Origin: Pseudisothecium myosuroides | Lineage: Eukaryota > Streptophyta > Bryopsida > Hypnales > Lembophyllaceae | Direction: 5' to 3' | Assembly: GCA_951799445.1 (NCBI GenBank) | Contig: OX637288.1 | Coordinates: forward strand, 6,760,501 to 6,824,500 | Length of the DNA stretch: 64,000 nt | In this document: positions 27,930-39,393 of the stretch, one piece after another | How the letters are laid out: each line of letters starts with the position of its first letter | Numbering within the stretch: the first letter of the stretch is position 1 | Position numbers and translations under genes: made by a program | The notes under the pieces: generated by a model | The model's database searches: none | What the model was told of the DNA's origin: nothing | What the model saw: only the letters and a program-made list of their open reading frames with translations

Positions 27930-28375
27930 AAATTTAAAAGGTTTTTTTAAACCCTTAAAATTGAATCTAAAATTTTGACCTTCAAAGTTAAATATAAAAA
28001 TTCTAAAAATTCTAAAATACAAAAAAACTTGAAAATATAGTTATTTCATTTGCAAAAAATTATATTTAAAAATTAAAAATGATCACAATAGTTCTCAATG
28101 AGATTTTTAAATTTAGTGTGCACAATGTACCATGTCAAAGCACTCTTTTGGTGTAAGTTTTCCAATTTTAAGCCTTTGGAACTTTTAAATGTATTTTTTC
28201 CGATGGGCAAGTAGCTTCAATGGCCTTTTTCTTCCAAACATTGTCCTTGGCTTCAAATTCAATGTGCATTTACTGTGGACATTTTTCAAGGACACTACAT
28301 CATAATGGTGCATTGTGACAAAAAAAATTTATATACCTCAGTGTGCAAACACTTATAGCTTGATTATATTGATTA
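27930..28375 (+). repeat. Dispersed repeat, copy A (partner at 32995-33425)
   Basis: Shared blocks in the same order and orientation include AAATTTAGTG, AAGCACTCTTTTG, CAAATTCAATGTGCATTTAC and GTGTGCAAACA. The two copies are clearly diverged. No terminal inverted repeats or coding frame are seen, so it may be an old segmental duplicate or fragments of one element. Confidence 0.55.
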
Positions 28376-28573
28376 CACTTATAATGCTTCATTTTCGTAT
28401 TGCATTTAACGTGAAATTTGAGGAAGGATAATTTTACCCCCTCAAAAAGAAAGACAAAAATCATTGCTACCGTAGTGACTTTTCAAAAAACAATTATTAA
28501 CTGAAGCTATTATTAGGGGTTAATCAACCTTGTCAAATTCCAAAGTCTAAGAACAAAATTTCAATTTTTTAAA

Positions 28574-28621
28574 ATAATAATAATAATAATAATAATAATA
28601 ATTATTATTATTATTATTATT
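28574..28621. repeat. (AAT)n(ATT)n palindromic microsatellite
   Basis: About nine AAT units run directly into about seven ATT units, so the tract is self-complementary and can form a hairpin or cruciform. Confidence 0.9.
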
Positions 28622-29476
28622 TTCTTAATTGTGGAAGTTTAAACTTTGGATTTTAGGATAGATCATTTCATGAGATGCTCATCTTGGTCCCAAATTGAAG
28701 ACATTTTTAGACTAATTCATTGCACATTTGTCACATTTTTTGATCTATTCTTTATGGCAACCATCTTTTGGTTGTCACTGATGAGATGAAAAAAGATTAA
28801 ATTATAAAGTCAAATATGCTATAATAGTTCAAAGTTGGTACGGATGTTTTTCTCATTAATCATAAATATATTTAACCATCCACACTATACATGATGCATG
28901 CTAAAAAAATGCACTTCATCCAATTATTATTCATTAGGGAAGTTTTGAGAAAAACTATGTTAGTAGTATATCTCTAAAACAAAAAAAGAATTATCTACAA
29001 GAATCGATGATACAAATATCTTGAAGAAGTTAGAATAATTTATTATGACTTTTCTTAAAGTTATAAGAAGTGATCTCACTATCTTTAATTTTAAGGGTTA
29101 AATATTGCTACACAAGTTAATTCAAGTAGTACAAGACTTAAATGTTATGGAGGGTTCCGCTGGTGTTTGATAAATACAAGACTCTCATTCTTATACTAGT
29201 TGTTGACGAATGTGGTCTAGATAATTAGTATAGAAATTTGGATGAATCTTTGATAATGGATGTACATAAAAGTTGGATGAATGTAGTTGATAATTAGATG
29301 ACAATCACACAATTCAAAATAGTATGAAAATAGTGTAGGTATGATCATTACAAACTTTTCAAATTAGTGTAATTAGTGCTTTTAGTACAAGCCATACTAA
29401 TAGAATCAATGTGTGCATTATTTTTTTTCCCCAATCAAATTGTATTTTCATTTATTAAATACACAATTAAACTTTT

Positions 29477-30335
29477 TTAACCCTATAAGGATGTTGCGGA
29501 CCTAACAGGTCTGATGGATGACTTCACTATGAACTATAAAAACAAATAATGCACCTAATGGTCCAATAATCAAGAGTTTTTTTTGGTGACTACCTGAGTC
29601 ATGAAGGGCCATTTTCTTCCAAGGTTAACCCTCAAGCATGCCAGGGAAGTTTTATGTCTTTTGGATGGTCAACCAGACTTTGTGTATATTGAAAAATGGA
29701 AGATTTTCATTCAATTTTATGTGCGCAGCTTTATTGATGCTATATCCACATCATTGAATTGAATTAAAGTCATTTTAGTTTAAAAAAAGATTTATATAGA
29801 ATAGTTTATTAAAAAAAATGGTATTTCCAATGTGTTTCAACACTTTAGGCTTTTTCCTCTTAAAAGTTGATTTTGACATTCAAATTGATTTCTTTTGCTT
29901 TTGAGCAAAACTTACAAATTGAAGCTTCTGAAGTGTAGTTTATGTTCCACTTGATAAATTTAAAAGTTTTCTTCAAAGAAACATTTTTGCAAAGTTTGAA
30001 GTTGAGTATCTATAACCTCGTTTCTAAATATGGAATGATGCAAAAGATTTCATTTAAACTATCATGTTCTACACTATAATATACTTCTATTTTGAAATTT
30101 TAAGAGATTTTTTAACATAATTTATATTTGATATGAATTTTATCCATTTTTCATGTTAATTTGAAATTTTCACCAAAAATATTGAAAATTTCAAAGCAAA
30201 TATTAAACATGTGATTTCATCTTTGAAAAATAAAACCAAAAAATTCACTCATAAATAGTGAAGAAATGGAGGATACAAAATGAGGGACTTTCAAATTTGA
30301 CTACACAGTCATAAGCTTCATTCCGTAGGGGTTAA
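29477..30335. mobile_element. Possible TTAA-type element (diverged)
   Basis: The left end is TTAACCCTATAAGGA. The right end reads CCGTAGGGGTTAA (reverse complement TTAACCCCTACGG), so the ends resemble the TTAA family at both sides. I did not find clear interior similarity to the other copies, so the pairing of these two ends is tentative. Confidence 0.4.
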
Positions 30336-30444
30336 CGACGTTGCATGGGAAGACAAATGGACTCTTAAACATGCATTTAAATTCTTATAATATATAAGGA
30401 ACATGCAGATATAGAATAGGTCATTAGAAGATCTTGAATATATA

Positions 30445-30562
30445 CATTAGAAGAAATTTGAGGGCTCCAAAGGGACCGTTTCAAGGCTATTCCTGCAGTT
30501 GGGAACAATCAGAATATAAAAATAATTAAAAATATAAATTTAAAAAAATTTAATTTAATTTA

Positions 30563-30608
<46 letters not shown>

Positions 30609-30770
30609 AATTATAAAAATATTATTAAAAAAATATTATAAAATTAATTTTTTATTATTTTCTGACGTGGCACAGTCTTGGCCACGTCAGATTACTGCTC
30701 CCAGGGCGTTCCCAGAGTTCCCCTGCCTGATAACTCGCAGTCTCTTATTGCCCCCAAATTTCTTCTAATG
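30445..30770. mobile_element. MITE with CATTAGAAGAAATTT ends
   Basis: The left end CATTAGAAGAAATTTGAGGG is matched in reverse complement at the right end (CATTAGAAGAAATTTGGGGG). TA flanks both sides, a weak hint of a 2-bp duplication. It holds a TA microsatellite (30573-30598) and the short hairpin TCTGACGTGGC...GCCACGTCAGA near 30660-30690. A related copy is at 37908-38155. Confidence 0.65.
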
Positions 30771-32068
30771 TAGTATCAAAATGCAAGGAAAAGTTTAACA
30801 TTATAACGTCGTTAACATCAAATCCAACAACTTGATAAAGCACTTTCACAAACTAAGATGACTTTCATCAAAGCAGTAATGAGAAATAAATGTCAGTTTC
30901 AATATGTTCGTTGTCCAAAAACTTCATAACATTTAGTAGCTAGAAGAGAGGTTGTCTTTTCCTCCCTTTTGCTATCATCAATGAAATCCATCCACCATCT
31001 GTAAGTTATTGTTACTTGTTGTCAACAACTTCATTAACACATGACATATCATGTCTTTAATTTGTGTCAATATAAACATACAATACTTCAATTATTACAT
31101 AACATTCATAACATTCAGTAGCAGTCTGCATGACTGCTTTCCCAAGGACGGAATGGTGTGGAATATTCCACATAATTCAGAAACTACATGGCCAGATGTC
31201 GAAAAATGTTAGATTGTGAGAAATAAAAACAGTGAAACTATTAATGAGGGCTAAGCTGACATGAGAGGTCTCCAATTAAATTAGCTTTGGTAGTTGCCTG
31301 ATTGGCTCCCAAGGCATGCTGTGGATGAAATTCTTGGAAGAGAAGAAAGGCAACCTCTGATTTAGCTATTGAATGTTATGTACACCCCGCCAGCTGCTAG
31401 GACCAATTTAATCACTAAAATCTTTTTTACAATTTACTAAGTTAAGTGCATGATCATTCAATTATTGACAAATCTTTTCAATATTTTTCTACCATATAGC
31501 TGCGACCTACTTATCTATTTCTAAGCTTTCTAACATTTCTACCAAGTGTCTTTGTTGTTACTGATATGATGTGGAATATTCTACATCATTTCGTTAGGGA
31601 GGAAGAAGGCCGGAGGCAGTAGTCACACTGGCTGCTGAATGTTATGGGATATTAATGTATTTAGGGGTTAATTTTAAGATTACCTAAATTTGCAAGGCGT
31701 ATTAATATGGCAGATCATAGTATATTAGATAAACTCATCAATATAATGTGGTCCACATTATTTCAAATATTGTAATTTTCATCCAACTAACGTCCATTAT
31801 TCATTCAATTCATATAATAATTTTCATCTAACTTTCTTAAAAACTCTTTTAAAAATTCACATTAATTTGATTACATTCATCAAAAATTATCCAACTTAGT
31901 GAGAAGGAGTTTTGCAGTATTCAAACTCTCTCTATCTAATTGAGTTAACTTGTAATGTATGGACTGCAGAATGTGTGGTATTGACCACATTATGGTGGTC
32001 ACTGTGTATGTAAACTTCTACAACTCATGTCCGAATTATAAAAAAACAAAAATGTGATATTTTTCTTA

Positions 32069-32868
32069 TTAACTCCTAAATGCCCAAGGCCTTTTTTTGC
32101 AAGAGCTTCTAGAAATTTGCTCTAAATTGAACAAAAAGCCAACATTTTGATGGGTCGTATCAATTGTTTTTGAATTGTAACCATACAAATTCAAACTAGA
32201 CATGTTTAAGATCACATAGAAAAAGAACACAACAATATCACTTATGGATTGAAAGATTGTGATGTTTGATCATGATGGTGTGAAAACTATGAAAATAATT
32301 TAAAGTCTTTCAATCTTCTTTTTGCATGTCAAATCTATAAAATTGGTCACCAAAAAAATATGAGGTTAAAGGACATAACATGCATAACCCCAATCAATTT
32401 ACAGCTCCTCAAAATCTACTCTATAATTTTTTTAAATGAATTTCTAATGTGATTTTTTCCCCAAGATTTAGTATATTTGAGGCTCATTTCCAAGAGCCCT
32501 CAATACTTTGGAAAGTCAAGATTGCATTGGACATACTGTGGGAATAGACAAAGTTCTAGATTTGATTGAAATTCATGTTATTAAAATTACATGCTTAGAG
32601 TGATTATTTTATGAATTTAAAAAAAAAACTAGCATTTTTAGTTCAAAGTGCAAAAGACCAACTCTAAAAAATCATATAGGAAAAAATAGTAAGTGGGTAG
32701 AAGTAGATGATGATCCAGAACACTAAATTGTTAAGAATTTAATTATAGACCCTTGCACAAAATCTTGAATAGAAAAATCATAATAAATCATTTTCAAAAT
32801 CGGATTTTTGATGCTAAAACTAGACTTGTCGACACTAGAATTTGATGCCTTGGGCACTTAGGAGTTAA
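32069..32868. mobile_element. TTAA-type element, short-form subfamily (copy 6)
   Basis: The ends are TTAACTCCTAAATGCCCAAG and CTTGGGCACTTAGGAGTTAA. The interior matches the copy at 25874-26517 over several blocks, including AATTTGCTCTAAATTGAACA just inside the left end. It is about 150 bp longer than that copy because of extra sequence in the right half around 32540-32750. Confidence 0.75.
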
Positions 32869-32994
32869 AAGACTTGCAATATTTAAAGAAAGTTTGATCT
32901 ATCAATTTTTGTCGGATTATGATGCAATTACAACCTCTCTCTCTCTCTATCTATATATATATACCGGTATAAAAAACAAAAAGTAGAAAATATG

Positions 32995-33425
32995 CTTTTT
33001 TAAACTTTTAAAATCCAGTCCTAAGGTTTTGAACTTCAAAGTCAAATATATTAAAATTCAAAAAATCCTTAAATAGTATGAAATCAATATGGAAATACAA
33101 TCTTTATAATTACAAAGAATTGTATTTTAATAAATTAATAAATTATCTTGATGAAATCTCTAAATTTAGTGTCCACAATGCACTGTGACGAAGCACTCTT
33201 TTGACGTAACCTTCTCTATATCAAGCACTTACTTAGAATATTTTAATCTATTTAAGAGGTGGTCATATAGTCTAGGTAACCCCTCTCTCTCAAAAATTGT
33301 CCTCCACCTCAAATTCAATGTGCATTTACTGTGAGCATTGTTTCCAAGTTTATCCAAACGCTACCAAACAATGTCTCGCGACAAAAAATCTTGTGTACCC
33401 TAGCTAGTGTGCAAACATCTGTAAG
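32995..33425 (+). repeat. Dispersed repeat, copy B (partner at 27930-28375)
   Basis: Same orientation and block order as copy A, including AAATTTAGTGTCCACAATGC, AAGCACTCTTTTGACGTAA and CAAATTCAATGTGCATTTAC. Confidence 0.55.
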
Positions 33426-33444
33426 CATGCTTCCTGCTCACAAA

Positions 33445-33670
33445 GATGGAGAAGCTAAAGGTCCTGCAGAAACGAACACAAGAGGCTGACAGAGAAGGCA
33501 AAGGTCCCCAAAGCCAAAGAGCTGCAGATATTAAGCTGTTGAGAAAGCTGAGAGGACCGAATTGCTTGCTGAACTGAAGGCAAATTATGTTGATGCAATG
33601 GCTGCTATCAAGGCATCCGAAAAGCCTTCGAAAGTTGTGGAGGCGTCTAGTACTTCTAGACTAAGTGCTG
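33445..33670 (+). pseudogene. Possible decayed fragment of a charged, helical protein
   Basis: From 33446 a frame opens MEKLKVLQKRTQEADREGK and stops after about 43 codons. A second frame nearby reads EKAERTELLAELKANYVDAM followed by AAIKASEKPSKVVEASSTSR. Both are rich in E, K, L and A, as in a coiled coil, and together they look like one protein split by a frameshift. I do not recognise the family, and low-complexity charged frames can arise by chance. No intact gene is claimed. Confidence 0.3.
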
Positions 33671-35568
33671 AGCAGGGCTTCTTTTTTTGGCGAAATTTCG
33701 TCAGATTTCAACTCCCTCTGGCAGATTTCTGCCATTGTGCCTGGCTCCCTCCAAATATTCATCAGCAAACGGAGGGCACAATGTTCATCTACAGTGCGGA
33801 AAAAAAACCCTCTGATGCTGAGTGCTGAGAAATTGTAAACTTCCTTTGCATTGTCCTCACACAATCTTCTTCGCAACGGAGGGATGCATTTTGTGCAGGG
33901 TTATTTGTATCAAGGTACAAATCCTCAACCTCAAAATTGTTTGAACTTGAGATCTTGGCTGGGGACAAGTTCTTTGACAATGGGTCTCTTCTCACTATGG
34001 ATATCCACTGACTACTCCAAGCACAAAGCTTTCTCCAATGGTTGATAGAAATTTCAACTTTTCAAGATATGGTAAGTAATTTTCAGTCAATTGCAGAAGT
34101 TGTTACTTGTGTAGTTGCATCATCGTGAATTCATTCTTGTGTACATTCTCATTGTATATCATTTTTTTGGTCTTTGAAGATTGAGGTCCTAATGATCTCT
34201 GACATCTATACACACTGCAGCACAAAACAGATTAACCCCATGCCTTCAATTGGATTCTAAAGAAGCGCCGTGGTAGAGACGTAACAGTTGTGGACATTCA
34301 TGAGCTAGAATGGAGTCACCTTTTTGTCTCCACTCCTCCCTTTGGAGTTCATTTTAGGGACAATTTTCAATTGACCTTTGAAGGTTATGTTTTTGACTTT
34401 GCAAATCAACAATTTGAACAATGATGATGGTGTGACCATTGTATTTTATGTGCACTAGTGATGTGCATACAAAAAAGAGACATAAATGAATTTCTTATGG
34501 TCTACCATTTCAAAAGTATGCAAGTAGATGGGAAATAATTGACTGCAAATGACTAGTGTGAGGAATTCATTGAAGACAGTGAGCTGGCATGGCATTTGTT
34601 ATGTCTTGTAATTACTTCCAAATGTTGCTAGTAGTTGGATTTCTCTTCATGAATATAGAGCCTTCGCTTATGCATCCAACTTCTTGTGAGGAATCAACTA
34701 TATGTTTTGTCCTCTAGATCTTAATTGCTACTAGTACAAGAATTAGAGTCAATTTGCATTGATCTTGCTGTTGACAACATCGGCCTACACAACTTGGTGA
34801 CAAAGGACTGGTAAGCTCTCACAAGAGGCAACATTAAAATGAGCATTAAAATCATGGCGAGGATTTAGAGAAAGTGACCAAATGTAAATTGAATTGACAT
34901 AGGTTGCTCAGGACATTGAATTCAATTGCACCATAGCCACATGTACAACACCTCTCAAATGCAAATGCTTGTTGTTATCATTGCAACAATTTTTTTCATT
35001 ATTCTAGAATGGCTTGGTGTTTTTTTGCAATGTGGTTCTGCCCATGTTTGTCACAATTCGGGTAAGAATACCAAAATGTGCCCTTCAAGGAAGATGAAGA
35101 CATTATCAACGCCATCCTAGAATAAGAGATATTGAGTTTGAAAGTTGATCATAAGTTCACCCAACTTTGAAAGTTGGTTGAGAAAAAAAGTAAAATACAG
35201 CATGTTAGATTAATTGCAATTTAGCAAATTCATATGAAATTTCAATTTCAAAGTACTTTAATGGTATTGAAGTCTTTTTTCATCCATCTTGAGAAAGAGT
35301 GAAGAAGATTGAACAAAATAGAATAAAAAATTCAGTATGGCTTTATTTGCTTTGATTTTAGAACATCGTGTAAATGATATGTGAATCTTCAAAGTGATAA
35401 AAATATTTATCCTATTGATTGTCTATGAGGCCTAATTCACCCCTACATATAAACAAATTATTGCTAAATTTAGTTGAATTTCAATAATGACATTTGAATA
35501 TTGTATGTAAAATTTATAAGAGCCTAAAGATACCATAACATTAGTTTTGATTAAAAAAATACACATTA
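33671..35568. other. Gene-free stretch
   Basis: Composition is slightly more balanced than the neighbouring repeats up to about 34700, but no frame longer than 70 codons shows a recognisable motif. No element ends are found. Confidence 0.45.
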
Positions 35569-35810
35569 GAGTTATTCGTAAAGTCCCCCCCCAGTTTGGA
35601 GGGGACTTTTTCCGACAAATTTCCTCCGATGGACAACCCTGCAGGCGACTACGACCCCGCAGGCAAAGTCTGGACGAAACTTCTTTTTGGTCGATTTGGG
35701 TGTGAAAGAAAGTTTGATACCCACTTTAGTATTAATTTTTTGCCCAAAATCTGCTTTTTCACAAAACTGCGGGGTTTAAACCCCGGTTTTGGGTACTTTA
35801 CAAATAACTC
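35569..35810. mobile_element. 242-bp MITE with GAGTTATT ends
   Basis: The left end GAGTTATTCGTAAAGTCCCC pairs with the right end (reverse complement GAGTTATTTGTAAAGTACCC). TA flanks both sides. The interior is unusually GC-rich for the region (CCCCGCAGG, GGGGTTTAAACCCC). A 60-90 codon frame crosses it on each strand and looks like chance. Confidence 0.65.
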
Positions 35811-36007
35811 TATTGTGTGGTTAAGGTGCAAATTATTCAAATTTTACAATTTGAATAATTTCTAGTCAAATTTTGAATATACTTCAAATAAGGAGAATTC
35901 AAAAATCTTTTAATTGTTTGAATCATATGTTTGTTGAAAGAAAAAAGACATTACTCTAATCTTTGTACAAAACTTCATATTTGTTGAAGCGTATGGCGTA
36001 TGCCTAT

Positions 36008-36275
36008 TGTAACCTTAATAAAGAAGAGAGGAAGTGAGGGGAAGATACATGCCTAGGCCCTTGACTGCAATAAACAATAAACTTGAGATGAAGTGTGGGG
36101 ATTAAGTACATGCCTAACTTCTTGGTTACAATAAATATTAGATGGAGTGAAGGGGCCACATGCAGTGAAGGATTAGACACATCCCTTCTACCTTGGTTAC
36201 AACAAATATAAAATATAGTGAAGAGGTTAGACACATGCCTAACCATCTACAATAATACAAGATGGAATAAAAGAG
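36008..36275 (+). repeat. Degenerate ~70-bp tandem repeat
   Basis: Three to four diverged units share TTACAATAAATAT, AGATGGAGTGAAGGGG and ACATGCCTAAC. A reverse-complement relative lies at about 38320-38560 (GTTAGGCATATGCCTAAC, TTATTGTAA). Confidence 0.6.
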
Positions 36276-36486
36276 ATGGACTTACATCAATGAATTTTTT
36301 AATTCATATTAATAAAAAAAATCATGTTTTTGAATATAATTTGTATTAAGTTTAGCATGCAATTTAGTCTTTATCTATATCACGAAGCTTTACACAATGT
36401 TTGCATCATGGGAAGGAAGGAGAAGTCTAGTTCTTATGTATGTGGGGAGGTATAAAGTCCAACAATCAATGTGAGATATCAGGAAG

Positions 36487-37367
36487 GGGTGAATGCAAAA
36501 AACACCTGTACTATTTTGCATCATACCTTGCGTTTTGATTCGTTTTTTGGTTATAAATTTTGTGTTTTAGCTCCAAATGGCTCAAGATTTATATGCAAGG
36601 TATTCATAACTATTATACACCTTAACTAATTTTTTTGTAATTTTCAAAAATAGTTTATTATCCAAAAATAGCCCCTGATTTTATGTCACACTTGCCAATT
36701 TGGAGATTTTTAGTACTATTTAGTACCCCAAAAAACAAATTTCGAGCTGAAATTTGGAGGGCATCATCTCAAACCTAAGGAGAAATTGATTTTCAATAGA
36801 TATCGTACTGATGCAGCTCCTTCATACCTACGTACCACAATTGCACTGATTACGTTGATTTTTACGCACTGAATTAGTGCGTAAAAATCAACGTAATTAG
36901 TGCGATTATGGTACGTAGGTATGAAGGAGCTGCATCAGTACAATATCTATTGAAAATCAGTCTCTCTTTAGGTTTGAGATGATGGTCTTCTAGTAGACTT
37001 GTAGCTATGCAGGGAAGGAATTCTAAAAATAATTAATTGTATATGGTGTGGAAGTCCACAAAGTGCACTTCTTTCTGCTTGCATTTTGAAACCTATAAAA
37101 TATTATTTAATTTTGTTTCCTATTTTAAACTAATTTATACATCAAAGTATCCATTTTCTTGAGATTTGACACTTTTCTAGTTCTCTAGCTTAAAGAATTT
37201 TTCTATGCATTTCCTTTGGTGGTTACCTTCATCTTAAAGGTGTATATGTTAGCCATATTTTTTTTGTTTAAAAAAAAATATTTTTCTAATTTTATAGTGT
37301 TCCAAAAGAAAAATCATGAGTACTGTAAAAACGCAACCAAATTGACAGGTGTTTCTTGCATTCACCC
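36487..37367. mobile_element. Fold-back DNA element with 23-bp inverted ends and a long internal hairpin
   Basis: The ends (36487-36509 and 37345-37367) are inverted repeats with one mismatch in 23, starting GGGTGAATGCAA. The core 36762-36984 is an almost perfect palindrome with arms of about 108 bp around 36873. No target duplication is obvious. No coding sequence. Confidence 0.75.
36762..36984. repeat. Near-perfect 108-bp-arm hairpin
   Basis: The left arm begins CATCATCTCAAACCTAAGGA and the right arm ends CTTTAGGTTTGAGATGATG. The inner stem (GCGTAAAAATCAACGTAAT with its complement) has only one or two mismatches, and the loop is about 5 nt. Confidence 0.9.
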
Positions 37368-37374
37368 AAAGAGA

Positions 37375-37805
37375 TTAACCACCTAACCATAGTCAAGACA
37401 ATTAATATGAATGATAAAGTTGAAAGTTGAGATTCAAACTTCATTTATACATGTTAAATCTATTTTTTTCAAAATCTATCCAATTAAAAAAATGTGAAAA
37501 GTTAAGCTCAATTTTGGATCCAAAAATAGCTTTGTAATTTTTAAGCTTTTAATCAAAAGTTATAAACCAAATTTAGAAAAAGCTTAAGAAGTACATTTTG
37601 GTGCGCACTTTGAATTTGGTCTATAACTTTCAATTAGAGGCTCTAAATCAAAAATAGATTTTAGAGCCAAAATTGAGCTTAATGTATCACATTTTTTTCA
37701 TTAGATAGGTTTTAAGAAATATGGATTTAGCATGCATTAATGAGGTCTAAAATTTAGCTCACAACTCAATCATTCCTTTTGACTTGACTATGGATGGTTG
37801 AGCTC
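37375..37805. repeat. Imperfect fold-back repeat
   Basis: The left arm (ACCATAGTCAAGACAATTAA, TTTTGGATCCAAAAATAG) returns inverted on the right (TTGACTTGACTATGGATGGTTGAGC, AGATTTTAGAGCCAAAATTGAGC), with the turn near 37585-37610. It starts only 8 bp after the preceding fold-back element. The superfamily is unknown. Confidence 0.55.
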
Positions 37806-37907
37806 CTATATATCCAATATTAATTATTATACATCTTATTGCTCATTTTGTATAAAGAACTTGCCTCCTTTCACCGCATGACAAACAATGAGAGAAAAAT
37901 GAAGCTT

Positions 37908-38155
37908 CATTAGATGAGATTTTGGGGTTGTATAGCGCCTTGAGTTCCCTTGAATTCCCAGATTGAGGGAATTGTGCTACATCGCAGTTTGACATGGCCG
38001 AAATTTGGTCACGTTAGATAATAATATTTAAATAATATTTAAATTTATTTTTTTTAAATTTAAAATTACTTTTTATTCTAGCTAGCAGTGACTGGTTCAC
38101 AACATGGAAAACGGGCTTGAAAAGGCCCTTTAACCCCCCAAAATCTCATCTAATG
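37908..38155. mobile_element. MITE with CATTAGATGAGATTTTGGGG ends
   Basis: Twenty-base inverted ends match exactly. They resemble the ends of the 30445-30770 element (CATTAGAAGAAATTT), so the two are probably one family. I cannot identify a target duplication. Confidence 0.65.
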
Positions 38156-38319
38156 TGTGATGCACATATAGTTTAGTTTGCATAGCAAATGCAATACAAA
38201 TTATTATAAAAAACATCAAATATAATGTGTTTCCTTGAAATTGCATGCCAACTACTTTTTCTCACTTGAATTAAAATTGTATCAAGGTGTTATTGGATTT
38301 ACTAATTCCACTTAATGTC

Positions 38320-38560
38320 CTCACTCTATTAGGTGTTTATTATTTTCAAGAGGATAGGTTTATGCCTTACTCCTTCATTTTATTTGATGCTTATTGTAAC
38401 CAATGGGTTAGGCATATGCCTAACCCATATTCCAATTGATGTTTATTGTAATTAAGATTTTAAATAATCAAATCCTAAATTATACTCCTCTGATAAACAA
38501 TTTTGAACCCCATTCCATTCCATTTTTATTGTAATCAAGATTTTGAAGAACTAAATTCTA
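38320..38560 (-). repeat. Reverse relative of the 36008-36275 repeat
   Basis: Units containing GTTAGGCATATGCCTAACCC, TTTATTGTAATTAAGATTTT and ATTTTATTTGATGCTTATTG run opposite to the 36-kb copy. Confidence 0.5.
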
Positions 38561-38601
38561 AATTATAGTCTTTTGATGGACAATTTAAAACAAATCAAGT
38601 A

Positions 38602-39166
38602 CTCCCTCTGTCCCAAAGTAATCTTAGGGGTTCCAAAAATACTTGTCCCAAATTAAATTCAAAGTTGTCAAAAAATCAGCTCTCCACAACTTGATCAATG
38701 GCAAGTGAAGCTAGTTCGAACACCTGAAAGCAGAAGAATCCGCATGTACCACATTCCAAAGACTACATAGCAATTTGATCCTTACAAAGGAAACTAGAAT
38801 GCAACCTTTAACCAACCAAAGGTGATGAATTCAAACCACAGCTGTACAACAACTCCTACTAAAAAATCTTTTGTTGAGAATTTCTTGGAGTTGAATCAGA
38901 GGACATCATTGGACTTTATTACACCAGAGTTGTTCGGATAATGATCCAAATTAATAGCAGTGGAGCAGTTCTAAAAGGGAAAAAATTTGTCAATTTTAAT
39001 TGCATGTTTTTAACATGCACCACTTCATTGTTTACTTTTATTTTTTTACACCTAGTGGGTTGACTAGAAGCTACTATAACTACACAATCTCCTAAAAATA
39101 GGAACAATCCACACTTTAATCTAGCCATTTCTGAAAAACTCCGGATTTATTTTGGAAGAGAGGTAG
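38602..39166. mobile_element. Stowaway-like (Tc1/mariner) MITE
   Basis: The left end CTCCCTCTGTCCCAAAGTAA fits the well-known plant Stowaway terminus (CTCCCTCCGTCCC). The right end is its diverged inverted repeat (TTATTTTGGAAGAGAGGTAG). TA dinucleotides flank both ends, the expected target duplication. Length is 565 bp; no transposase. Confidence 0.8.
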
Positions 39167-39393
39167 TATATAATATTGATTGAATTATTTTACATAATTA
39201 TAATGCGCAACATGCTTCTTTTATGCATATTATTGAACATAGTTGTACTTTGGTCTCCCCAAAATTGAATGTGGCTACGAGCACTTTTATCAAAACCAAT
39301 GTTCTAAGTAGCAAGAAAATTCTAGATGCTCTACCCCAATCTTTACTCTCTTCAAAAGGTTTGTTTTTCAAAAGGTTTATTGTCAAAAGGACT

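Larger units (their letters stand above)
26518..29476. other. Gene-free 3-kb AT-rich stretch
   Basis: No supported coding frame or RNA gene. It contains a diverged segment (about 27930-28375) that recurs in the same orientation at 32995-33425, and a palindromic trinucleotide microsatellite at 28574-28621. Confidence 0.5.
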
